Assembly (NCBI GenBank): GCA_036785325.1
Contig: JAXIVH010000050.1
Span: 1 to 64,000 of the forward strand
DNA from: Urophycis tenuis
Lineage: Eukaryota > Chordata > Actinopteri > Gadiformes > Phycidae
Direction of reading: 5' to 3'
Length of the DNA stretch: 64,000 nucleotides
Shown: positions 1 to 11,595 of the stretch, in pieces
How the letters are laid out: every line of letters starts with the position of its first letter
Numbering within the stretch: position 1 is the first letter of the stretch
Program-made: the position numbers and the translations under genes
The notes under the pieces: model-generated
The model's input: only the letters and a program-made list of their open reading frames with translations
Told to the model about the DNA's origin: nothing
Database searches by the model: none

Positions 1-42
1 ATATGTGTGTGTATATATGCGTGTGTGTGTGTGTATATATGC

Positions 43-81
<39 letters not shown>

Positions 82-779
82 AATCACTTACTTGGAACGG
101 CATGATCCCACATCGCTGTGAAGGGATGGCGTTAACCAGGTGGGCGTGCAACCCCTCGAGAGAGTTGCTGCCTCGCCGGCACTTGTACTTGTTCAGCCGG
201 ATGCAGTTCTTCACAACCACCTTCACAGAGACATACAGCTGTATGCCAGGGGGGTCATGTAACACACAACCTATTGCAAGGTCCTCATTTATGCTGGTGT
301 CATTTTGAAATGTTACCATATACAAGTTTGAATGGTTTTGACACACGATGACTGCAGAGACAGCTGCAGGATGGCCCACGAAGCAGGACGGAGGGGGCCT
401 GTGGCTGTGCGGGGAGGACCAGCGGTATGGGTGCTGCCGACACAGGGGGCGGGCGGGCCACAGGCTGACGCAGCAGGAGGCCTCGGCTGGAGGCGGGTGG
501 GCGCAGGAGGCTTCGGCCGGGTGGAGGACGACAACGCAGTGGGCTGAACGGGCCGGTTGGTGGGAGTCACAGGCTCTGGCTCATCAACAAATAACCTGGA
601 AATATAAAATACACACGTGATCAGTATTGATATTGATATCTTTTATAAGAACACTGTTCATACCGTTTACACTTTTTATACAACTGTTTATACAATGTCC
701 ATACTGTTTATTTATTAATGTTTATCACTGAAAAATAAAGGTGACTTGGTATGACTTGTGTGCTATTTTCTTTCCACAG
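1..779. repeat. Cassette copy 1 (left arm outside window)
   Basis: The window opens inside the alternating TA/TG/CG microsatellite, which ends at about 78. The 698-bp block 82-779 follows. From left to right it holds the exon-like segment (minus strand), a GC-rich stretch at about 370-570, an AT-rich stretch with several TTTATAC/GTTTAT words, an AATAAA at about 733, and a pyrimidine-rich TTTCTTTCCACAG end. Copy 1 has the TATATGCGTGTG microsatellite subtype, shared with copies 5 and 8; copy 4 is close to it. Confidence 0.9.
92..595 (-). pseudogene. Exon-like fragment of an unrecognised, possibly transposon-derived protein, copy 1 (frame open)
   Basis: On the minus strand a 504-bp segment starts after TTTTATATTTCCAG (acceptor-like, with TGATCAC about 25 bp upstream as a possible branch point) and ends at TTCCAA|GTAAGT (perfect 6-base donor core). 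The frame that reaches the donor is open for about 163 codons, back to two stops at 586-581. Its last part reads KYKCRRGSNSLEGLHAHL and ends MPFQ. This recalls the C-terminal RGS-x-SLE-xx-H-x-H pattern of uncharacterised, transposase-associated proteins I remember from fish genomes; that is memory, not a search. A second frame entering from the acceptor is proline-rich (313-595) and does not join the first. A more internal acceptor (CTGTCTCTGCAG, near 354) could give a consistent exon. No start, promoter or further exon is visible, so I call it a fragment. Confidence 0.5.
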
Positions 780-2691
780 CCAACAGAACACACATGAATC
801 AGCTTATTATTTCGACGACCCATGGGCAAATATAGTCATGCCATACGTCGTTGGAAAGCTTAGATTTCCCCGTTTAAAATGAGCCCATCTCCGAGCAATT
901 TGGTTGCTCACAGACAAATCTGCGTCAGGTTGACTGAAGTCTACACAGCAGCTAAAGACATACCTTCAACGTTTCAATTAACATCAATCTTTCCTTACAG
1001 AACACAAATTAATTAGCTTAGTATTTCAACGACCCTTTAGTGAATATAGTCTTGCCATACGCCGTTGGAAAGCTTAGATTTCCCCGCTTAAAATGAGCCC
1101 ATCCTCGAGCAGTCTGGTTGATCACAGACTAAACTGCGTCAGGTTGACTGAAGTCTACCCAGCAGCTAAAAACATACCTTCAACGTTTCAATTAACATCA
1201 ATCTTTCCTTACAGAACACAAATTAATTAGCTTAGTATTTCAACGACCCATGAGTCAATATACTCTTGCCATACGCCGTTGGAAAGCTTAGATTTCCCCG
1301 CTTAAAATGAGCCCATCCGCGAGCAGTCTGGTTGATCACAGACTAAACTGCCTCAGGTTGACTGAAGTCTACCCAGCAGCTAAAAACATACCTTCAACGT
1401 TTCAATTAACATCAATCTTTCCTTACAGACCACAAATTAATTAGCTTAGTATTTCAATGACCCATGAGTCAATATAGTCTTGCCATACGCCGTTGGAAAG
1501 CTTAGATTTCCCCGCTTAAAATGAGCCCATCCGCGAGCAGTCTGGTTGATCACAGACTAAACTGCGTCAGGTTGAATGAAGTCTACCCAGCAGCTAAAAA
1601 CATACCTTTAACGTTTCAATTGACATCAATCTTTCCTTACAGAACACAAATTAATTAGCTTAGTATTTCAACAGGCCAATGGTGAATATAGTCTTGCCAT
1701 ACGCCGTTGAAAAGCTTAGATTTCCCCGCTTAAAATGAGCCCATCCGCGAGCAGTCTGGTTGATCACAGACTAAACTGCGTCAGGTTGACTGAAGTCTAC
1801 CCAGCAGCTAAAAACATACCTTCAACGTTTCAATTAACATCAATCTTTCCTTACAGAACACAAATTAATTAGCTTAGTATTTCAATGACCCATGAGTCAA
1901 TATAGTCTTGCCATAGGCCGTTGGAAAGCTTAGATTTCCCCGCTTAAAATGAGCCCATCCGCGAGCAGTCTGGTTGATCACAGACTAAACTGCGTCAGGT
2001 TGACTGAAGTCTACCCAGCAGCTAAAAACATACCTTTAACGTTTCAATTAACATCAATCTTTCCTTACAGAACACAAATTAATTAGCTTAGTATTTCAAA
2101 GGCCCTTTGGTGTATATAGTCTTGCCATACGCCGTTGAAAAGCTTAGATTTCCCCGCTTATAATGAGCCCATCCCCAAGCAATTTGGTTGCTCAGAGACA
2201 AAACTGTGTCAGGTTGACTGAAGTCTACCCAGCAGCTAAAAACATACCTTCAACGTTTCAATTAACATCAATCTTTCCTTACAGAACACAAATTAATTAG
2301 CTTAGTATTTCAACGACCCATGAGTCAATATAGTCTAGCCATACGCCGTCGGAAAGCTTAGATTTCCCTGCTTAAAATGAGCCCATCCGCGAGCAGTCTG
2401 CTTGCTCACAGACAAAACTGCGTCAGGTTGACTGAAGTCTACCCAGCAGCTAAAAACATACCTTCAACGTTTCAATTAAGATCAATCTTTCAATAAAGAA
2501 CAGAAATTAATTAGCTTAGTATTTCAACGACCCATGACTCAATATAGTCTTGCCATACGCCGTTGGGAACCTTAGATTTCCCCGCTTAAAATGAGCCCAT
2601 CCGCGAGCAGTCTGGTCTCTCACAGACTAAACTGCGTCAGGTTGAATGAAGTCTACCCAGCAGCTAAAAACATACCTTCAACTTTTCAATT
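780..2691. repeat. Satellite array 1: nine 214-bp monomers
   Basis: Anchors lie at 840, 1054, 1268, 1482, 1696, 1910, 2124, 2338 and 2552 with exact 214-bp spacing. The first monomer is a distinct edge type (ACGTCGTTGG, CACACATGAATCAGC). The eighth and ninth are also edge types: the eighth carries AGATCAATCTTTCAATAAAG and the ninth GTTGGGAACCTTAG. The last breaks off at TTTCAATT. Edge monomers recur beside other cassettes, so the higher-order unit was amplified as a whole. Confidence 0.93.
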
Positions 2692-2931
2692 CACGCGTTT
2701 TTTTTGTAATACGTGTAGCTATGATAAAGGACACATGTTTTGGCCTGTTTTATTATTCATAGTTGGCTTAACAGTAATAGAATATTATTATATGCTATAA
2801 GTGACCAGACGTCCGAGATCAAAACTGGGAGCATAATCCCCGAGAAGGGGGAAAAAAAGGGTCAGCTATGTTTAAGTATATATATATATGTGTGTGTATA
2901 TATAAGTGTGTGTGTGTGTGTATATATGCGC

Positions 2932-2990
<59 letters not shown>

Positions 2991-3688
2991 AATCACTTAC
3001 TTGGAACGGCATGATCCCACATCGCTGTGAAGGGACGGCGTTAACCAGGTGGGCGTGCAACCCCTCGAGAGAGTTGCTGCCTCACCGGCACTTGTACTTG
3101 TTCAGCCGGATGCAGTTCTTCACAACCACCTTCACAGAGACATACAGCTGTATGCCAGGGGGGTCATGTAACACACAACCTATTGCAAGGTCCTCATTTA
3201 TGCTGGTGTCATTTTGAAATGTTACCATATACAAGTTTGAATGGTTTTGACACACGATGACTGCAGAGACAGCTGCAGGATGGCCCACGAAGCAGGACGG
3301 AGGGGGCCTGTGACTGTGCGGGGAGGACCAGCGGTATGGGTGCTGCCGACACAGGGGGCGGGCGGGCCACAGGCTGACGCAGCAGGAGGCCTCGGCTGGA
3401 GGCGGGTGGGCGCAGGAGGCTTCGGCCGGGTGGAGGACGACAACGCAGTGGGCTGAACGGGCCGGTTGGTGGGAGTCACAGGCTCTGGCTCATCAACAAA
3501 TAACCTGGAAATATAAAATACACACGTGATCAGTATTGATATTGATATCTTTTATAAGAACACTGTTCATACCGTTTACACTTTTTATACAACTGTTTAT
3601 ACAATGTCCATACTGTTTATTTATTAATGTTTATCACTGAAAAATAAAGGTGACTTGGTATGACTTGTGTGCTATTTTCTTTCCACAG
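2692..3688. repeat. Cassette copy 2
   Basis: First complete cassette. The left arm (2692-2876) starts CACGCGTTTTTTTTGTAA and includes GTGACCAGACGTCCGAG and an A/G-rich stretch. The microsatellite is 2877-2987, of the TATATAAGTGTG subtype shared with copies 6 and 10. The 698-bp block is 2991-3688. Confidence 0.92.
3001..3504 (-). pseudogene. Exon-like fragment, copy 2 (nonsense)
   Basis: Same boundaries as copy 1. A G-to-A change on + at 3084 turns CGA into TGA on the minus strand, directly after NKYKCR, so the RGS-x-SLE motif and the route to the donor are lost. The change is what deamination of a methylated CpG gives. The HDPP variant is present. Confidence 0.5.
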
Positions 3689-4102
3689 CCAACAGAACAC
3701 ACATGAATCAGCTTATTATTTCGACGACCCATGGGCAAATATAGTCATGCCATACGTCGTTGGAAAGCTTAGATTTCCCCGTTTAAAATGAGCCCATCTC
3801 CGAGCAATTTGGTTGCTCACAGACAAATCTGCGTCAGGTTGACTGAAGTCTACACAGCAGCTAAAGACATACCTTCAACGTTTCAATTAACATCAATCTT
3901 TCCTTACAGAACACAAATGAATTAGCTTAGTATTTCAACGACCCTTTAGTGAAAATAGACTTGCCATACGCCGTTGGAAAGCTTAGATTTCCCCGCTTAA
4001 AATGAGCCCATCCGCGAGCAGTCTGGTTGATCACAGACTAAACTGCGTCAGGTTGACTGAAGTCTACCCAGCAGCTAAAAACATACCTTCAACTTTTCAA
4101 TT
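3689..4102. repeat. Satellite array 2: two monomers
   Basis: Anchors lie near 3749 and 3963. The array is one leading edge monomer and one monomer broken at TTTCAATT. It lacks the GTTGGGAACC edge monomer seen before copies 2, 4, 5, 6, 8, 9 and 10. With array 10 (same length, 414 bp) it is the shortest form of the higher-order unit. Confidence 0.93.
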
Positions 4103-4287
4103 CACGCGTTTTTTTTGTAATACGTGTAGCTATGATAAAGGACACATGTTTTGGCCTGTTTTATTATTCATAGTTGGCTTAACAGTAATAGAATATTATT
4201 ATATGCTATAAGTGACCAGACGTCCGAGATCAAAACTGGGAGCATAATCCCCGAGAAGGGGGAAAAAAAGGGTCAGCTATGTTTAAG

Positions 4288-4350
4288 TATATATATATAT
4301 GTGTGTGTATATATGCGAGTGTGTGTGTGTGTGTGTATATATGCGCGCGC

Positions 4351-4446
<96 letters not shown>
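4288..4446. repeat. Longest TA/TG/CG alternating microsatellite (159 bp)
   Basis: A strictly alternating purine-pyrimidine run: TA, TG, TA, short GC core, then about 45 TG dinucleotides. The other copies span 1-78, 2877-2987, 6817-6899, 9056-9124, 11494-11592, 13321-13441, 20519-20593, 23605-23741, 25897-25987 and 27288-27388. It is the main variable-length part of the cassette. Long cysteine-valine or threonine-histidine frames here are translation of the dinucleotide. Confidence 0.97.
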
Positions 4447-4449
<3 letters not shown>

Positions 4450-4459
4450 AATCACTTAC

Positions 4460-4963
4460 TTGGAACGGCATGATCCCACATCGCTGTGAAGGGATGGCGT
4501 TAACCAGGTGGGCGTGCAACCCCTCGAGAGAGTTGCTGCCTCGCCGGCACTTGTACTTGTTCAGCCGGATGCAGTTCTTCACAACCACCTTCACAGAGAC
4601 ATACAGCTGTATGCCAGGGGGGTCCTGTAACACACAACCTATTGCAAGGTCCTCATTTATGCTGGTGTCATTTTGAAATGTTACCATATACAAGTTTGAA
4701 TGGTTTTGACACACGATGACTGCAGAGACAGCTGCAGGATGGCCCACGAAGCAGGACGGAGGGGGCCTGTGGCTGTGCGGGGAGGACCAGCGGTATGGGT
4801 GCTGCCGACACAGGGGGCGGGCGGGCCACAGGCTGATGCAGCAGGAGGCCTCGGCTGGAGGCGGGTGGGCGCAGGAGGCTTCGGCCGGGTGGAGGACGAC
4901 AACGCAGTGGGCTGAACGGGCCGGTTGGTGGGAGTCACAGGCTCTGGCTCATCAACAAATAAC
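4460..4963 (-). pseudogene. Exon-like fragment, copy 3 (frame open)
   Basis: Frame open to the donor. The QDPP variant (GGTCCTG on +) replaces HDPP of copy 1. The residue pair before GIMP is RC as in copy 1. Confidence 0.5.
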
Positions 4964-5147
4964 CTGGAAATATAAAATACACACGTGATCAGTATTGATA
5001 TTGATATCTTTTATAAGAACACTGTTCATACCGTTTACACTTTTTATACAACTGTTTATACAATGTCCATACTGTTTATTTATTAATGTTTATCACTGAA
5101 AAATAAAGGTGACTTGGTATGACTTGTGTGCTATTTTCTTTCCACAG

Positions 5148-6631
5148 CCAACAGAACACACATGAATCAGCTTATTATTTCGACGACCCATGGGCAAATA
5201 TAGTCATGCCATACGTCGTTGGGAAGCTTAGATTTCCCCGTTTAAAATGAGCCCATCTCCGAGCAATTTGGTTGCTCACAGACAAATCTGCGTCAGGTTG
5301 ACTGAAGTCTACACAGCAGCTAAAGACATACCTTCAACGTTTCAATTAACATCAATCTTTCCTTACAGAACACAAATTAATTAGCTTAGTATTTCAACGA
5401 CCCTTTAGTGAATATAGTCTTGCCATACGCCGTTGGAAAGCTAAGATTTCCCCGCTTAAAATGAGCCCATCCGCGAGCAGTCTGGTTGATCACAGACTAA
5501 ACTGCGTCAGGTTGACTGAAGTCTACCCAGCAGCTAAAAACATACCTTCAACGTTTCAATTAACATCAATCTTTCCTTACAGAACACAAATTAATTAGCT
5601 TAGTATTTCAACGACCCATGAGTCAATATAGTCTTGCCATACGCCGTTGGAAAGCTTAGATTTCCCCGCTTAAAATGAGCCCATCCGCGAGCAGTCTGGT
5701 TGATCACAGACTAAACTGCGTCAGGTTGACTGAAGTCTACCCAGCAGCTAAAAACATACCTTTAACGTTTCAATTAACATCAATCTTTCCTTACAGAACA
5801 CAAATTAATTAGCTTAGTATTTCAAAGGCCCCCTGGTGAATATAGTCTTGCCATACACCGTTGAAAAGCTTAGATTTCCCCACTTAAAATGAGCCCATCC
5901 GCCAGCAGTCTGGTTGATCACAGACTAAACTGCGTCAGGTTGAATGAAGTCTACCCAGCAGCTAAAAACATACCTTCAACGTTTCAATTAACATCAATCT
6001 TTCCTTACAGAACACAAATTAATTAGCTTAGTATTTCAACGACCCTTTGGTAAATATAGTCTTGCCATACGCCGTTGGAAAGCTTAGATTTCCCCGCTTA
6101 AAATGAGCCCATCCCCAAGCAATTTAGTTGCTCAGAGACAAAACTGCGTCAGGTTGACTGAAGTCTACCCAGCAGCTAAAAACATACCTTTAACGTTTCA
6201 ATTAACATCAATCTTTCCTTACAGAACACAAATTAATTAGCTTAGTATTTCAACGGCCCTTTGGTGAATATAGTCTAGCCATACGCCGTTGGAAAGCTTA
6301 GATTTCCCTGCTTAAAATGAGCCCATCCGCGAGCAGTCTGGTTGCTCACAGACAAAACTGCGTCAGGTTGACTGAAGTCTACCCAGCAGCTAAAAACATA
6401 CCTTCAACGTTTCAATTAAGATCAATCTTTCCATAAAGAACAGAAATTAATTAGCTTAGTATTTCAACGACCCATGACTCAATATAGTCTTGCCATACGC
6501 CGTTGGGAACCTTAGATTTCCCCGCTTAAAATGAGCCCATCCGCGAGCAATTTAGTTGCTCACAGACTAAACTGCGTCAGGTTGAATGAAGTCTACCTAG
6601 CAGCTAAAAACATACCTTAAACTTTTCAATT
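5148..6631. repeat. Satellite array 3: seven monomers
   Basis: Anchors at 5208, 5422, 5636, 5850, 6064, 6278 and 6492. The sixth carries an AGATCAATCTTTCC variant and the seventh the GTTGGGAACC edge. CCTTAAAC in the last monomer is shared with array 9, which links those two units. Confidence 0.93.
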
Positions 6632-6867
6632 CACGCGTTTTTTTTGTAATACGTGTAGCTATGATAAAGGACACATGTTTTGGCCTGTTTTATTATTCAT
6701 AGTTGGCTTAACAGTAATAGAATATTATTATATGCTATAAGTGACCAGACGTCCGAGATCAAAACTGGGAGCATAATCCCCGAGAAGGGGGAAAAAAAGG
6801 GTCAGCTATGTTTAAGTATATATATATATGTGTGTGTATATATGCATGTGTGTGTGTGTATATATGC

Positions 6868-6902
<35 letters not shown>

Positions 6903-7600
6903 AATCACTTACTTGGAACGGCATGATCCCACATCGCTGTGAAGGGACGGCGTTAACCAGGTGGGCGTGCAACCCCTCGAGAGAGTTGCTGCCTCACCGG
7001 CACTTGTACTTGTTCAGCCGGATGCAGTTCTTCACAACCGACTTCACAGAGACATACAGCTGTATGCCAGGGGGGTCATGTAACACACAACCTATTGCAA
7101 GGTCCTCATTTATGCTGGTGTCATTTTGAAATGTTACCATATACAAGTTTGAATGGTTTTGACACACGATGACTGCAGAGACAGCTGCAGGATGGCCCAC
7201 GAAGCAGGACGGAGGGGGCCTGTGGCTGTGCGGGGAGGACCAGCGGTATGGGTGCTGCCGACACAGGGGGCGGGCGGGCCACAGGCTGACGCAGCAGGAG
7301 GCCTCGGCTGGAGGCGGGTGGGCGCAGGAGGCTTCGGCCGGGTGGAGGACGACAACGCAGTGGGCTGAACGGGCCGGTTGGTGGGAGTCACAGGCTCTGG
7401 CTCATCAACAAATAACCTGGAAATATAAAATACACACGTGATCAGTATTGATATTGATATCTTTTATAAGAACACTGTTCATACCGTTTACACTTTTTAT
7501 ACAACTGTTTATACAATGTCCATACTGTTTATTTATTAATGTTTATCACTGAAAAATAAAGGTGACTTGGTATGACTTGTGTGCTATTTTCTTTCCACAG
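6632..7600. repeat. Cassette copy 4
   Basis: Left arm 6632-6816, microsatellite 6817-6899 with a private TATATATGCATGTG start, 698-bp block 6903-7600. Confidence 0.92.
6913..7416 (-). pseudogene. Exon-like fragment, copy 4 (nonsense)
   Basis: The shared TGA is at + position 6996. A private change (ACCGACTTC on +) alters VKVVVK to VKSVVK, a non-conservative change suggesting relaxed constraint. Confidence 0.48.
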
Positions 7601-8870
7601 CCAACAGAACACACATGAATCAGCTTATTATTTCGACGACCCATGGGCAAATATAGTCATGCCATATGTCGTTGGAAAGCTTAGATTTCCCCGCTTAAAA
7701 TGAGCCCATCCTCGAGCAGTCTGGTTGATCACAGACTAAACTGCGTCAGGTTGACTGAAGTCTACCCAGCAGCTAAAAACATACCTTCAACGTTTCAATT
7801 AACATCAATCTTTCCTTACAGAACACAAATTAATTAGCTTAGTATTTCAACGACCCATGAGTCAATATAGTCTTGCCATACGCTGTTGGAAAGCTTAGAT
7901 TTCCCCGCTTAAAATGAGCCCATCCGCGAGCAGTCTGGTTGATCACAGACTAAACTGCGTCAGGTTGAATGAAGTCTACCCAGCAGCCAAAAACATACCT
8001 TTAACGTTTCAATTAACATCAATCTTTCCTTACAGAACACAAATTAATTAGCTTAGTATTTCAACGGCCCTTTGGTGAATATAGTCTTACCATACGCCGT
8101 TGAAAAGCTTAGATTTCCCTGCTTAAAATGAGCCCATCCGCCAGCAGTCTGGTTGATCACAGACAAAACTGTGTCAGGTTGAGTGAACTCTACCCAGCAG
8201 CTAAAAACATACCTTCAACGTTTCAATTAACATCAATCTTTCCTTACAGAACACAAATTAATTATCTTAGTATTTCAACGACCCATGAGTCAATATAGTC
8301 TTGCCATACGCCGTTGGAAAGCTTAGATTTCCCCGCTTAAAATGAGCCCATCCCCAAGCAATTTGGTTGCTCAGAGACAAAACTGTGTCAGGTTGACTGA
8401 AGTCTACCCAGCAGCTAAAAACATACCTTCAACGTTTCAATTAACATCAATCTTTCCTTACAGATCACAAATTAATTAGCTTAGTATTTCAACGACCAAT
8501 GAGTCAATATAGTCTTGCCATACGCCGTTGGAAAGCTTAGATTTCCCCGCTTAAAATGAGCCCATCCGCGAGCAGTCTGGTTGCTCACAGACAAAACTGC
8601 GTCAGGTTGACTGAAGTCTACCCAGCAGCAAAAAACATACCTTCAACGTTTCAATTAAGATCAATCTTTCAATAAAGAACAGAAATTAATTAGCTTAGTA
8701 TTTCAACGACCCATGACTCAATATAATCTTGCCATACGCCGTTGGGAACCTTAGATTTCCCCGCTTAAAATGAGCCCATCCCCGAGCAATTTGGTTGCTC
8801 ACAGACAAAACTGCGTCAGGTTGACTGAAGTCTACCCAGCAGCTAAAAACATACCTTCAACTTTTCAATT
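7601..8870. repeat. Satellite array 4: six monomers
   Basis: Anchors at 7661, 7875, 8089, 8303, 8517 and 8731. The first monomer has ATATGTCGTTGG instead of ACGTCGTTGG and then joins directly to the CGCTTAAAATG class, so it looks like a crossover between the leading edge type and an internal type. The last monomer has the CCCCGAGCAATTTGG class, shared with the end of array 7. Confidence 0.93.
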
Positions 8871-9825
8871 CACGCGTTTTTTTTGTAATACGTGTAGCTA
8901 TGATAAAGGACACATGTTTTGGCCTGTTTTATTATTCATAGTTGGCTTAACAGTAATAGAATATTATTATATGCTATAAGTGACCAGACGTCCGAGATCA
9001 AAACTGGGAGCATAATCCCCGAGAAGGGGGAAAAAAAGGGTCAGCTATGTTTAAGTATATATATATATGTGTGTGTATATATGCGTGTGTGTGTGTGTAT
9101 ATATGCGCGTGTGTGTGTGTGTGTTTTAATCACTTACTTGGAACGGCATGATCCCACATCGCTGTGAAGGGATGGCGTTAACTAGGTGGGCGTTCAACCC
9201 CTCGAGAGAGTTGCTGCCTCACCGGCACTTGTACTTGTTCAGCCGGATGCAGTTCTTCACAACCACCTTCACAGAGACATACAGCTGTATGCCAGGGGGG
9301 TCATGTAACACACAACCTATTGCAAGGTCCTCATTTATGCTGGTGTCATTTTGAAATGTTACCATATACAAGTTTGAATGGTTTTGACACACGATGACTG
9401 CAGAGACAGCTGCAGGATGGCCCACGAAGCAGGACGGAGGGGGCCTGTGGCTGTGCGGAGAGGACCAGCGGTATGGGTGCTGCCGACACAGGGGGCGGGC
9501 GGGCCACAGGCTGATGCAGCAGGAGGCCTCGGCTGGAGGCGGGTGGGCGCAGGAGGCTTCGGCCGGGTGGAGGACGACAACGCAGTGGGCTGAACGGGCC
9601 GATTGGTGGGAGTCACAGGCTCTGGCTCATCAACAAATAACCTGGAAATATAAAATACACACGTGATCAGTATTGATATTGATATCTTTTATAAGAACAC
9701 TGTTCATACCGTTTACACTTTTTATACAACTGTTTATACAATGTCCATACTGTTTATTTATTAATGTTTATCACTGAAAAATAAAGGTGACTTGGTATGA
9801 CTTGTGTGCTATTTTCTTTCCACAG
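8871..9825. repeat. Cassette copy 5
   Basis: Left arm 8871-9055, short microsatellite 9056-9124 (69 bp, the shortest complete one), 698-bp block 9128-9825. The GGCCGATTGG variant is shared with copy 8, so copies 5 and 8 are sisters. Confidence 0.92.
9138..9641 (-). pseudogene. Exon-like fragment, copy 5 (nonsense)
   Basis: The shared TGA is at + position 9221. Private changes on + include GCGTTCAACC and TTAACTAGG. Confidence 0.48.
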
Positions 9826-11308
9826 CCAACAGAACACACATGAATCAGCTTATTATTTCGACGACCCATGGGCAAATATAGTCATGCCATACGTCGTTGG
9901 AAAGCTTAGATTTCCCCGTTTAAAATGAGCCCATCTCCGAGCAATTTGGTTGCTCACAGACAAATCTGCGTCAGGTTGACTGAAGTCTACACAGCAGATA
10001 AAGACATACCTTCAACGTTTCAATTAACATCAATCTTTCCTTACAGAACACAAATTAATTAGCTTAGTATTTCAACGACCCTTTAGTGAATATAGTCTTG
10101 CCATATGCCGTTGGAAAGCTTAGATTTCCCCGCTTAAAATGAGCCCATCCTCGAGCAGTCTGGTTGATCACAGACTAAACTGCGTCAGGTTGACTGAAGT
10201 CTACCCAGCAGCTAAAAACATACCTTCAACGTTTCAATTAACATCAATCTTTCCTTACAGAACACAAATTAATTAGCTTAGTATTTCAACGGCCCTTTGG
10301 TGAATATAGTCTTGCCATTAGCGTTGGAAAGCTTAGATTTCCCCGCTTAAAATGAGCCCATCCCTGAGCAATTTGGTTGCTCACAGACTAAACTGCGTCA
10401 GGTTGACTGAAGTCTACCCAGCAGCTAAAAACATACCTTCAACGTTTCAATTAACATCAATCTTTCCTTACAGAACACAAATTAATTAGCTTAGTATTTC
10501 AACGACCCATGAGTCAATATAGTCTTTCCATACGCCGTTGGAAAGCTTAGATTTCCCCGCTTAAAATGAGCCCATCCGCGAGCAGTCTGGTTGATCACAG
10601 ACTAAACTGCGTCAGGTTGAATTAAGTATACCCAGCAGCTAAAAACATACCTTTAACGTTTCAATTGACATCAATCTTTCCTTACAGAACACAAATTAAT
10701 TAGCTTAGTATTTCAACGGGCCATTAGTGAATATAGTCTTGCCATACGCCGTTGAAAAGCTTAGATTTCCCCGCTTATAATGAGCCCATCCCCAAGCAAT
10801 TTGGTTGCTCAGAGACAAAACTGTGTCAGGTTGACTGAAGTCTACCCAGCAGCTAAAAACATACCTTCAACGTTTCAATTAACATCAATCTTTCCTTACA
10901 GAACACAAATTAATTAGCTTAGTATTTCAACGACCCATGAGTCAATATAGTCTAGCCATACGCCGTTGGAAAGCTTAGATTTCCCTGCTTAAAATGAGCC
11001 CATCCGCGAGCAGTCTGCTTGCTCACAGACAAAACTGCGTCAGGTTGACTGAAGTCTACCCAGCAGCTAAAAACATACCTTCAACGTTTCAATTAAGATC
11101 AATCTTTCAATAAAGAACAGAAATTAATTAGCTTAGTATTTCAACGACCCATGACTCAATATAGTCTTGCCATACGCCGTTGGGAACCTTAGATTTCCCC
11201 GCTTAAAATGAGCCCATCCGCGAGCAATTTGGTTGCTCACAGACTAAACTGCGTCAGGTTGAATGAAGTCTACCCAGCAGCTAAAAACATACCTTCAACT
11301 TTTCAATT
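9826..11308. repeat. Satellite array 5: seven monomers
   Basis: Anchors near 9886, 10100, 10314, 10527, 10741, 10955 and 11169. The third is damaged (GCCATTAGCGTTGG), which explains a total length 1 bp short of seven monomers. The last two are the AGATCAATCTTTCAATAAAG and GTTGGGAACC edge types. Confidence 0.93.
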
Positions 11309-11546
11309 CACGCGTTTTTTTTGTAATACGTGTAGCTATGATAAAGGACACATGTTTTGGCCTGTTTTATTATTCATAGTTGGCTTAACAGTAATAGAAT
11401 ATTATTATATGCTATAAGTGACCAGACGTCCGAGATCAAAACTGGGAGCATAATCCCCGAGAAGGGGGAAAAAAAGGGTCAGCTATGTTTAAGTATATAT
11501 ATATATGTGTGTGTATATATAAGTGTGTGTGTGTGTGTATATATGC

Positions 11547-11595
<49 letters not shown>

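Larger units (their letters stand above)
4103..5147. repeat. Cassette copy 3
   Basis: Left arm 4103-4287, microsatellite 4288-4446, 698-bp block 4450-5147. The subtype GCGAGTG followed by a GCGCGCGCGC core is shared with copies 7, 9 and 11. Confidence 0.92.

Noticed and set aside
332..620. Plus-strand frames over the GC-rich part of the cassette (71 and 90 codons)
   Set aside because: They overlap the minus-strand exon-like segment, show no protein character, and GC-rich sequence has few stops. The minus strand has the splice signals.
1054..1075. CENP-B box in the 214-bp monomer
   Set aside because: CGTTGGAAA matches the middle of the box, but the flanking TT and CGGG needed for binding are replaced (GCCG... 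and GCTT).
2591..3030. Plus-strand 69- and 96-codon frames spanning the last monomer and the left arm
   Set aside because: They run from satellite into microsatellite; recurrence is due to repeat copying.
4273..4455. Threonine-histidine and cysteine-valine frames
   Set aside because: Translation of the TG/CA microsatellite.
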